Below, piece after piece: positions 34,014 to 42,842 of a DNA stretch of 64,000 nt. A program made the position numbers and the translations under genes. Location of the stretch: assembly GCF_001042985.1 (NCBI RefSeq), contig NZ_JYKY01000017.1, positions 48,865 through 112,864 on the forward strand. The letters are read 5' to 3'. This DNA comes from Pseudomonas lundensis (GTDB taxonomy: Bacteria > Pseudomonadota > Gammaproteobacteria > Pseudomonadales > Pseudomonadaceae). How positions within the stretch are numbered: the stretch's first letter is position 1; each line of letters opens with the position of its first letter. The notes under the pieces were generated by a model, which saw only the letters and a list, made by a program, of their open reading frames with translations, was not told the DNA's origin and did no database searches.

Positions 34014-34640
34014 ATGACCACCGTCTTTATTGTCGACGACCATCCGGTTATCCGGCTCGCGATTCGTATGTTGTTAGAACATGAAGGGTATGAAATAGTC
34101 GGCGAAACCGACAACGGCGTGGATGCAATGCAAATGGTGCGCGAGTGTGTTCCCGATTTGATCATTCTCGACATCAGCATCCCGAAACTCGACGGACTGG
34201 AAGTGCTTGCACGCTTTAACGCCATGAACTCAACCCTTAAAACGCTGGTCCTGACAGCGCAATCCCCCACCCTTTTTGCCATGCGCTGCATGCAATCCGG
34301 GGCTGCCGGGTATGTGTGCAAACAAGAAGAACTGAGTGAACTTGTCAGTGCAATAAAAGCGGTCTTCGCGGGCTACAATTATTTCCCCAGTCAGGCCCTG
34401 GCACCCGAGCGTCACGAGGATGGGGATTCTTCAGAAATCGAATTATTCAAATCGGTCAACGACCGGGAGCTGATGGTTCTGCAGTTATTTGCACAGGGCA
34501 AGACCAACAAGGAAATAGCCAAAGGCATGTTTCTAAGCAACAAAACCGTGAGCACTTACAAGAAAAGACTCATGCAAAAACTAAAAGCGAATTCATTGGT
34601 TGATCTTATCGAATTAGCCAAACGCAATTCTTTAGTGTGA
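34014..34640 (+). CDS. BvgA/EvgA-like response regulator
   Basis: A 208-residue NarL/FixJ-family regulator. The receiver domain (1-120) has the DD pair at residues 8-9, phosphoacceptor Asp53 in LIILDISIPKLDG and the conserved Lys in GYVCKQEE. The LuxR-type DNA-binding domain (about 145-205) has VNDRELMVLQLFAQG and LSNKTVSTYKKR. The IPKLDGLEV and NKTVSTYKKRL blocks are typical of the BvgA/EvgA/RocA group. It overlaps the BvgS-like sensor gene by four bases and must be its output partner. Targets are unknown; in relatives this group controls fimbriae, efflux and attachment. Confidence 0.9.
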   Translation: MTTVFIVDDHPVIRLAIRMLLEHEGYEIVGETDNGVDAMQMVRECVPDLIILDISIPKLDGLEVLARFNAMNSTLKTLVLTAQSPTLFAMRCMQSGAAGYVCKQEELSELVSAIKAVFAGYNYFPSQALAPERHEDGDSSEIELFKSVNDRELMVLQLFAQGKTNKEIAKGMFLSNKTVSTYKKRLMQKLKANSLVDLIELAKRNSLV

Positions 34641-37600
34641 GAAACAGGATGCCCACGCGGTTAATACACTTCCTTTCACTGATCACAGGTTTCATTCTGT
34701 GCTGGCCGGTATTGGTGCAGGCCAACGGCCGTGACAACTATTCATTGCTAAGCCGCTCGGGCATCTATTATCAGGAAGCGCTTCTCGATAAGAATCAACG
34801 TACCTGGTTGCAGGAAAAGCGCATATTGCGGGTGGGTATTTCATCGCCGGACTACCCGCCCTTTGACATGACCACCAGTGGTCAGGATTACGAAGGGCTT
34901 ACTGCCGATTACACAGGGCTTTTGTCCAAGGCGCTCAACGTCTCTATCCGGGTTCAACGCTTCTCTACCCGAGAACAAGCGATTGATGCACTCGTGCAGG
35001 GCACCATTGATTTGCTCGGCACCTCAAATGGCTACGAAGCCTCCAACCCCGACCTGGTCCTGTCCATTCCCTACGCGGTTGACCAACCTGTGCTGGTAAG
35101 CCGCGAAGGAGAAAATCGTTCGCTGACGCAAGGTCTGCAAGGCCTGCGCCTGAGCATGGTTTATCACTATTTGCCACTGGCGGATGTCAAAAAGCTGTAT
35201 CCCAAGGCGATTGTCCAGTCCTACCCTTCCTATCAGAACGCAATAAATGCAGTGGCCTTTGATCAGGCCGACGTATTTCTTGGGGATACGATTTCAACGC
35301 ACTACATGATTAACAAGGGCTATTTGAAGAACATCAAAATGGCCAACTTCAGCAAGCATGAAGCGTATGGTTTCAGTTTTGCCGTTCGCCGCGACAACCC
35401 CATGCTGCTGGACATTCTCAATACCGCGCTGGCGGCCATCCCCAACAGCGAACGTGAAAGCATTGCCAAACGCTGGAGCGCAGGCAGCGACATCCTGCTC
35501 TCCGACCAAAAACTTCAATTGACCGAGCGCGAGGAACGCTGGCTGGCTAAACACCCCACGGTCAAAGTCGTGGTCAACGAAACCCTGGCCCCCCTCAGTT
35601 TTTTTGATGCGGAGGGTAATTTTCGGGGCATTACGGCAGATCTGCTGGAAATGATCCGACTGCGAACCGGCTTACGTTTCGAAATCCAGCGCACCCGCAG
35701 TCTGGGCAACATGATTGACATGATCCAGCATCACGAAACCGACATCATTTCAGCGATCAGTCCTTCGGTGTCCAGAGAGAGCCAGCTCAACTTCAGCCGC
35801 CCCTATCTTGAAAACTCATTTGTACTGGTGACTGAAAAAGGCCCCGACCACCCTTCAAATCTTGAACAACTGGCCGGTAAACGTCTCGCACTGACGCTGG
35901 GTAATCCACTTACCCCTTATCTTCGTAAAGCATTCCCCGGCATTACGCTGGTTGAAACAGATGACATCTATCAGGCCACACAACTCGTGGCTGAAGGCAA
36001 AGTTGAGGGGGCGGTCAACACGCTGGTCATTGCCAACTACCTGCTGGCGTCTCAATTATTTCAGGACCGGTTACAAATCAGCGCGACCATTGGCACCCAA
36101 CCAGCCACGTTCTCGTTAGCGACGGCCCGTGATGCCAGCGAGCTGAGCTCCATTCTGGATAAAGCGCTGCTCAGCATTGCGCCTGATGAGCTGGGCATTA
36201 TCAACAGTCGATGGCGCGGTTATGTCCCGGCCTCTGACAGCTACTGGCGCAATTACCATCGGCTGATTTATCAAATCATCATTGGCACCATGCTTCTGTT
36301 GCTGCTGTCACTGCTCTGGAACGCCTACATGCGTCGCCAGATCCAGCAACGCAAGCGGGCCGAGCGCGCCCTCAACGACCAGTTCGAATTCATGCGTGCG
36401 CTGGTCAATGAAACCCCCCACCCGATTTATGTACGCGACCGCGAGGGCGTACTGAAAACCTGCAACGACAGCTACCTGAAGACTTTTGCCGCCAAGCGCG
36501 AAGATGTGATCGGCAAAACGGTCATACAAACCCGGCGCGCCATCAGCAATGAACACGAGGCTCACGACTTTCAGTCAGATTATCTGCGTGTCATTCGAGA
36601 AGGCACGCCACTGATCATGGACCGTCAACTGCACGTAGGCGATCAGGCCATCACCATCTATCACTGGATACTGCCTTACCGGGATTCTCTGGGCGAGGTT
36701 CAGGGCGTCATCGGTGGCTGGATTGATATCAGTGACCGTCGCCAGTTGATGGACGAACTGCGGGCCGCCAAAGAGCGGGCCGACGAAGCAAACCGCGCTA
36801 AAAGTACCTTCCTGGCAACGATGAGCCACGAAATTCGTACTCCGATGAATGCCGTAATCGGCTTGCTGGAACTCACCCTCAAACGGGCCGACAAGGGGCA
36901 ACTGGACAGGCCCTCCATCGAGGTGGCGTACAACTCGGCCAAGGACCTCCTGGAATTGATTGGTGACATTCTGGACATCGCCCGTATCGAATCCGGTCGG
37001 TTGAACCTCTCCGCCGAGCGGGTCAATTTGCGCGAGCTGGCCAACGCAGTCATTCGCGTGTTTGACGGCCTGGCCCGGCAAAAGAAACTGACCCTGGCTC
37101 TCCTATTCAATCCCGAACACGACGCCCCGGATGTCCTGATCGACCCTTTGCGCTTCAAACAGATCCTGACCAACCTGATCAGCAATGCCATCAAATTCAC
37201 GGAACGAGGACAAGTCACGCTGCAAATGAATGTGCGACCAACCGAGGTTGCGGACCAGGTAGAACTGCAACTCAGCGTCCAAGACACGGGCATTGGCATT
37301 AACGAAGCCGATCAGGCCCGCTTGTTCCGACCTTTTTCCCAAGTTGAAAACACCGGGCAACTGGCCTTGGGAGGTGCCGGGCTGGGCCTGGTCATCTGCA
37401 GAAGCCTGTGCGAAATGATGGGCGGCACACTGGCACTCAGCAGTCAGCCGAACGTGGGGACGCAGGTACACATCACCCTGAAACTTCCTTCGTTGACGCC
37501 GTGCCTTGAGCAGGCGGAAAAAGAACCCGAAGTCGCCCAGAGCACACGCCCGTTAAACGTACTGGTCGTCGATGATCATCCGGCCAATCGCTTGCTGATG

Positions 37601-38263
37601 TGCCAGCAACTGGGGTTCCTGGGGCACATGTTTACGACTGCGCAGCACGGCGCTGCCGGGCTGGAACTCTGGAAACAGGGCGCATTTGACGTCGTTATTG
37701 CGGACTGCAATATGCCCGTCATGAATGGTTATGACTTGACCCGGGCCATTCGCCATATCGAACACGTCGAACAACGCCCGCCTTGCGTGATATTGGGTTT
37801 TACAGCCAACGCACAACCTGAAGAACGCCTTAATTGCCAGGAAGCCGGCATGGACGACTGCATGTTCAAGCCCATAAGCCTGACGTTGCTCAGCAAGCGG
37901 TTGAACGAACTCAAACCGGTTTCAAACGAAGTCGCCTTTAACGTAGAAAGCCTTTACGCCCTGTCCGGCTCGGATCCGGTTCGAGTCAAACGCTTGCTCG
38001 AAGAGATCTTGCGCAGTAACCGCACCGACCTTGAGGAACTTCAAAAACTCCGTGCCGAAGACGGTTTGCCGCCGTTTTCAGAGCTGGCGCACCGCATCAA
38101 AGGCGCAGCACGAATTGTCAGTGCCCTGCACTTGATTGCGCGATGCGAAGCACTTGAGCAGGCCGACCTGACGAATGTGGATGAATGCTGCAACCAAGTG
38201 GTACACGCCATGACGTCGATGGAACAAACACTGCTCGCAGAACTTGAGAAACTGAACCACTGA
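34637..38263 (+). CDS. BvgS/EvgS-like unorthodox hybrid sensor kinase
   Basis: A 1208-residue four-step phosphorelay sensor. After a signal-anchor (about 8-30) come two periplasmic solute-binding (SBP_bac_3, Venus flytrap) domains (about 50-285 and 300-520), then a transmembrane helix near 545-565. A PAS domain (about 580-700) precedes the histidine kinase core with His731 in TMSHEIRTPM and ATPase boxes DTGIGI and GGAGLGL. A receiver with Asp1023 (IADCNMPVM) and a C-terminal Hpt domain with His1152 (LAHRIKGAAR) follow. All phosphoacceptors are present. The start is GTG 34637, overlapping the regulator; ATG 34649 is an alternative. The ligand is unknown, probably a small molecule or redox/pH signal. 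Confidence 0.92.
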   Translation: MRNRMPTRLIHFLSLITGFILCWPVLVQANGRDNYSLLSRSGIYYQEALLDKNQRTWLQEKRILRVGISSPDYPPFDMTTSGQDYEGLTADYTGLLSKALNVSIRVQRFSTREQAIDALVQGTIDLLGTSNGYEASNPDLVLSIPYAVDQPVLVSREGENRSLTQGLQGLRLSMVYHYLPLADVKKLYPKAIVQSYPSYQNAINAVAFDQADVFLGDTISTHYMINKGYLKNIKMANFSKHEAYGFSFAVRRDNPMLLDILNTALAAIPNSERESIAKRWSAGSDILLSDQKLQLTEREERWLAKHPTVKVVVNETLAPLSFFDAEGNFRGITADLLEMIRLRTGLRFEIQRTRSLGNMIDMIQHHETDIISAISPSVSRESQLNFSRPYLENSFVLVTEKGPDHPSNLEQLAGKRLALTLGNPLTPYLRKAFPGITLVETDDIYQATQLVAEGKVEGAVNTLVIANYLLASQLFQDRLQISATIGTQPATFSLATARDASELSSILDKALLSIAPDELGIINSRWRGYVPASDSYWRNYHRLIYQIIIGTMLLLLLSLLWNAYMRRQIQQRKRAERALNDQFEFMRALVNETPHPIYVRDREGVLKTCNDSYLKTFAAKREDVIGKTVIQTRRAISNEHEAHDFQSDYLRVIREGTPLIMDRQLHVGDQAITIYHWILPYRDSLGEVQGVIGGWIDISDRRQLMDELRAAKERADEANRAKSTFLATMSHEIRTPMNAVIGLLELTLKRADKGQLDRPSIEVAYNSAKDLLELIGDILDIARIESGRLNLSAERVNLRELANAVIRVFDGLARQKKLTLALLFNPEHDAPDVLIDPLRFKQILTNLISNAIKFTERGQVTLQMNVRPTEVADQVELQLSVQDTGIGINEADQARLFRPFSQVENTGQLALGGAGLGLVICRSLCEMMGGTLALSSQPNVGTQVHITLKLPSLTPCLEQAEKEPEVAQSTRPLNVLVVDDHPANRLLMCQQLGFLGHMFTTAQHGAAGLELWKQGAFDVVIADCNMPVMNGYDLTRAIRHIEHVEQRPPCVILGFTANAQPEERLNCQEAGMDDCMFKPISLTLLSKRLNELKPVSNEVAFNVESLYALSGSDPVRVKRLLEEILRSNRTDLEELQKLRAEDGLPPFSELAHRIKGAARIVSALHLIARCEALEQADLTNVDECCNQVVHAMTSMEQTLLAELEKLNH

Positions 38264-38360
38264 TCAACGGCTCCGCACTGTGAACACAAAAAAAGCGCCG
38301 ATTATTCGGCCCTACTATGCTTAAGGCGACCTGAGCATTGTTCACAGCGGAGACCCTTTC

Positions 38361-41312
38361 ATGCCCACAACTGCGCCAGCCAGCAAGCGTCAGTTTCCGC
38401 TGCATGTGCACATCAGTGTGATGTTTACCCTGCTTCTGATCGTGCTGGGCGTAACGCTGGGAGTTTTCAATTATTTGCAAACCACGCGCATTATCCTCAA
38501 CAGCAGCCAACAGCTGTTTCAGCAAATCGAGCGGGATGTTCAGCAAGATTTACAACACACTTACCAACCGATTCGACATGCGTTACGGCTGCTTGCCCTG
38601 AATGCCACTACGGGCATCGAAGGTTCAGAAAGCCGGATGGCGTTGTTGGAGCCCTTTGTCCAGACGCTAAAAGACAACCCTTCTCTGGCTGCGCTGTATC
38701 TGGGGGACGCGCAAGGTAATTTCTTTCTGGTCCGCCCCCTGCGCTCGCAAGCAGCGAAGGACCGCCTCTCTGCCCCGTCATCAGCCACCTACGAAGCCTG
38801 GAATATCCAACGCTCAGGCCAGGACGCCGCCCCCCTGTCCCGGCATTTTTTCTACGATGACTCGCTGACGCTGGTTGGCCAGCGTGACAAACCCGATGAG
38901 TCATACGACCCGCGCCAGCGCAGCTGGTTTATCCCCGCCAGGGGCATACACGACGAAATCACCACCAGCCCCTATCTGTTTTTCTCCACCCGCGAGGTGG
39001 GTACGACGGTGTCCAGGCGCAGCTCCGCAAAAGTCGTCATCGGCGCCGACCTGACCCTCTCGCAATTGTCCGCCACACTCGCCCGACACAAAGTCACGCC
39101 CCACACAGAAATAGCCTTGTTCGATCAGGACAACACTGCGATTGCCTACCCTGACTATTCCCGTTTGGTAGCGGCGCCTGAATCCACTCAACTGCCAAAA
39201 GTCGATCAGCTCAGTTCGGCCTTGAGCACATTGATCGCCCAACCCGGTAATGCCGGGGCCGAGCTGTCGGCGGACCAACGGCAATGGATTGTGTCGCGAG
39301 CCGGGGTCACGGATGGTGGGCTTAATGGCCTGCAGTTAGCGCTGATGGTCCCCAAAGACGAATTGCTGGCCGATGCGTAGCGATTACGCTGGCAAGGCGC
39401 CCTGGTTACGCTGGGTATTCTGTTGTTATGCCTGCCCGTGGGTTGGCTGGTGTCCCGAGTGCTGGTCAAGCCCCTGCGCAGGCTGGTGCAGGAAGCCGAA
39501 GCCATTCGCCGGTTCGACTTCAATTACCCCGCCAGCGCGCACTCACCCGTGTTGGAGATTGATCAACTGGCGTCCTCCATGCGCCGCATGAAAGAAACCC
39601 TGGCCAGTTTTTTCGAAATCACCGCGAGCCTGTCGGCGCACACCCGGTTTGAACCGTTGCTGCAATCGGTCGTACTGGAAACCATGAAAATCGCTCAAGC
39701 CCAGGCCGGGCTGATTTACCTGATAGACAACGATGGGCCTGAGCTTTCCCTCAAAGGCTTGATCATTGGCGATCAGCCCCGGGACGTGAACCTCCTGGAG
39801 GCAGCGATTAACGCGGACCCGCGCCAATACCCTGACTGGCTGCGCACGTTGCACCAAGGGGGCGATAGCGTGGTGTGTTCGCTTAACCTTGAACAGGCGG
39901 GCATGCTGCACCCTGTGCTGCAAGCGCTAGACACCCACAGTGCGCACCTGCTTGGCATTCGGTTGCATAACCGCCACGGCGAAACAGTGGGCATTCTGGT
40001 GTTGCTGCTCAACAACAGTGACTCCACTGAAGACCGGGAACACCTGCGCCCTGACCGGATCGCCTTCATCCAGGCGGTGTCCGGGGTGGCAGCCGTGTCC
40101 ATCGAGAGTCAGCGGTTACAGGCACGGCAAAAGCAGTTGCTCGACGCCTTCATTCAATTGCTGGCGGGCGCCATCGACGCTAAAAGCCCTTATACCGGGA
40201 GCCACTGTCAACGTGTGCCTGCCCTGACCCTAATGCTGGCGCAAGCCGCGTCCTCCAGTCAGTCACCCGAATTCGAGCATTACCGCCCCACCGACGAAGA
40301 ATGGGAGGCGCTGCACATCGCGTCCTGGCTGCATGACTGCGGCAAAGTGACGACCCCCGAATACGTGGTGGATAAGGCCACCAAACTTGAAACACTGTAC
40401 GACCGCATTCATGAGGTACGCACGCGCTTCGAAGTGCTCAAGCGCGATGCATGGGTCAATTACTGGCAAGGTCGGGCGCTGGGCGGCAACGATCAGCAAC
40501 TGACTCAGATCCGCGAAGCGGTATTGGCCGCCCTGGATGACGATTTTGCCTTCGTCGCACGTTGCAATCTGGGGGGAGAGGCCATGGCCGAAGATGATCT
40601 GCAACGCCTGCAAACCATTGCCCTGCGTACCTGGACGCGCACACTGGATGACCGGCTGGGGGTCTCATGGGAGGAAAACAAACGCCAGACAACGCGTCAG
40701 GAACAGCCTTTGCCCGTGACCGAACCCTTGTTGGCCGACAAACCGGAACACCTGTTTGAGCGCAACGACTCCGAGCGGATTGAGCCCGACAACGTCTGGG
40801 GTTTTCAGCTGGATGTCCCGGCCTACAAATTCAATCGCGGCGAGCTGTACAACCTGAGTACAACCCGAGGGACGCTGACCCGCGAAGAGCGCTACATCAT
40901 CAACAACCATATTGTGCAGACCATTCTGATGCTCAAGCACCTGCCCTTCCCCAGCTATCTGGGCAACATCGCTGAGATTGCGGGCGGCCATCACGAAAAA
41001 ATGGACGGCACCGGGTATCCGAAACGGCTTAAGCGCGAAGAAATGAGCCTGGCGGCGCGGATGATGGCGATTGCCGATATCTTTGAAGCGTTAACCGCTT
41101 CGGATCGCCCCTACAAAAAGGGCAAAACACTGAGTGAAGCGCTGAGCATCATGGCAGCGATGTGCCACGACGCTCATATCGACCCGCACCTGTTCGCCCT
41201 GTTTATCCACGAACAGATTTTCATGCAATACGCCCGGCGCTTTCTTGAACCCGCGCAGATCGACGCGGTGGATGTCGACGCGTTGTTGCGCAAGGCCGGG
41301 CTTGCTGCTTAG
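38361..41312 (+). pseudogene. HD-GYP c-di-GMP phosphodiesterase, interrupted by an in-frame amber codon
   Basis: One reading frame of 983 codons encodes TM1, a Cache-type periplasmic domain, TM2, HAMP, a GAF-like domain and an HD-GYP domain. A TAG at 39378-39380 (codon 340) breaks it just before TM2 (WQGALVTLGILLLC). The frame continues unchanged after the stop, so this is a single nonsense change, most simply CAG to TAG. The HD-GYP part has DAKSPYTGSHCQRV, HDCGK and HHEKMDGTGYP, so it would be catalytically competent against c-di-GMP. The downstream part has only a TTG start without a clear ribosome binding site. Read-through or reinitiation cannot be excluded. It lies about 100 bases after the BvgS-like gene. 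Confidence 0.85.
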
Positions 41313-41791
41313 CAGTCGCTCAAACGCAAAAAGATCGCCGCCAGCGCTTCAATGCCGACTTGATCCTGCTCGGTGAAACGGCCAATGCGTGGACTGTCCA
41401 AGTCTAGCACGCCAATCAGGCGACCGTCCTTGATCAACGGCACGACCAGTTCACTGTTCGACGCGCTGTCGCAGGCAATGTGGCCCGGGAACGCATGCAC
41501 ATCGTCAACCCGCTGAGTCTGACGGGTGGCAGCGGCTTCTCCGCAAACACCCCGTCCGAACGGGATACGAACACAGGCGATCTGGCCCTGAAAAGGCCCC
41601 AGCACCAGTTCTTCATTGCGGTTGAGGTAAAAACCGGCCCAGTTGAGGTCGTCCAGTTGATGAAACAAAAACGCCGAAAACTGCGCAGCATTGGCAATAA
41701 AGTCACGTTCATCGGCCAGCAGCGATTCCAACTGCGCCGTTAACAGGGTGTAACCGTCCAGGCCTGCGCCTGTGGCGTTCAAATCAATCAT
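41309..41791 (-). CDS. msrC: Free methionine-(R)-sulfoxide reductase (GAF type)
   Basis: A 160-residue GAF-domain enzyme (YebR/fRMsr family) that reduces free methionine-R-sulfoxide in the cytoplasm. The three cysteines of the catalytic system are present: Cys73 (IACVRI), Cys83 (GVCGEAA) and Cys107 (HIACDSASNSELVVP). Length matches the E. coli enzyme (about 165). It overlaps the upstream DUF815 ATPase gene by eight bases and is convergent with the interrupted HD-GYP gene, overlapping its stop by four bases. msrB lies 4 kb away, so both free and protein-bound forms are covered in this window. Confidence 0.9.
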   Translation of the reverse strand: MIDLNATGAGLDGYTLLTAQLESLLADERDFIANAAQFSAFLFHQLDDLNWAGFYLNRNEELVLGPFQGQIACVRIPFGRGVCGEAAATRQTQRVDDVHAFPGHIACDSASNSELVVPLIKDGRLIGVLDLDSPRIGRFTEQDQVGIEALAAIFLRLSDC

Positions 41792-42677
41792 TGGTTTGCT
41801 CCAGCAATTTCAATCCGACCCAGTAGCGCGCGAACTGGTAAGCGCAACGACCATTACGGTTGCCGCGCCCGGTCGCCCAACGCACTGCCAAAATATCCAG
41901 CGCTTGATCACGTTGCCACTGCAAACCGGCTTTGGTCGCCAATACGCCGATCCAGTGCTCAACCACGCTCAAAAAATGTTCTTGTGTGAACGGGTAAAAC
42001 GACAGCCACAGACCAAAGCGGTCAGACAAGGCGATCTTGTCCTCCACGGCTTCGCTGGGGTGCAGTTCACCGTCCACGCGCTTCCAGTGTTCGTTATCGC
42101 TTTCTTGCTCCGGCACCAGGTGGCGGCGGTTTGAAGTGGCGTACAACAGGACGTTTTCCGGTGCCTGCTCCAGCGAGCCGTCCAGCACGCTCTTGAGCAC
42201 CCGATAATCGCCCTCGCCCGCCTCAAACGACAAGTCATCACAAAACAGGACGAAACGCTGCTCCAGCCCCTGGAGGGCTTCAACCACCCTCGGCAGATCC
42301 GCCAGGTGATCGCGTTCGATTTCAATCAGGCGCAACCCCCGCGGGGCATATTCGGCCAGCAGAGCGCGGATCAGCGAAGACTTGCCCGTGCCGCGCGAGC
42401 CCCAGAGCAATGCATGGTTGGCCGGTAAACCGTCAAGGAATTGCTGGGTGTTGCGCCCCAACTGATCGCGCTGCTTATCAATGCCGATCAAGTCGCTCAG
42501 GCGCATTTCAAGGCTGACGTCCAGCGCCTGCAAATACCCCGTGCGGCCTTCTCGCTGCCAGCGTGCGGCGTACGCGTGATTCCAGTCCACCGGCTCGCGG
42601 ACGGCTGGCAACAATGGCTCAATGCGCGCCAGCACCGCGTCGGCACGCTCCAGAAAGGCATTCAGTTTAGAATCCAC
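41784..42677 (-). CDS. DUF815 family AAA-type ATPase
   Basis: A 297-residue P-loop ATPase. Walker A is GSRGTGKSSL near residue 95, Walker B is RFVLFCDDLSF near residue 145, and sensor-type residues follow in YATSNRRHLVP. The C-terminus has NGRCAYQFARYWVG. Members are widespread in Gram-negative bacteria and have no settled function; the AAA fold suggests nucleotide-dependent remodelling of a partner. It lies upstream of, and overlaps, the free methionine sulfoxide reductase gene, so the two are co-transcribed. It is divergent from the hybrid kinase gene. Confidence 0.88.
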   Translation of the reverse strand: MDSKLNAFLERADAVLARIEPLLPAVREPVDWNHAYAARWQREGRTGYLQALDVSLEMRLSDLIGIDKQRDQLGRNTQQFLDGLPANHALLWGSRGTGKSSLIRALLAEYAPRGLRLIEIERDHLADLPRVVEALQGLEQRFVLFCDDLSFEAGEGDYRVLKSVLDGSLEQAPENVLLYATSNRRHLVPEQESDNEHWKRVDGELHPSEAVEDKIALSDRFGLWLSFYPFTQEHFLSVVEHWIGVLATKAGLQWQRDQALDILAVRWATGRGNRNGRCAYQFARYWVGLKLLEQTND

Positions 42678-42842
42678 AACTTCTCCTCGGGCTGATACAC
42701 AGAATGCGCAGTGATCGAACGGGCATGGCGATCCATTCTCGACGTCACCGATCCCCGTCAGCAGGATGATCCCGGCACCGTGTGTCGGCTAACCTGTTAA
42801 TCTCTGGTCCGGCGAAAAGAATGGAAACAGGTGCAGCACCCT

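Noticed and set aside
39423..41312. Separate gene for a soluble HD-GYP protein
   Set aside because: The frame is continuous with 38361-39380 apart from one TAG, the only start is a TTG inside a membrane helix, and no ribosome binding site is evident. Treated as one interrupted gene.
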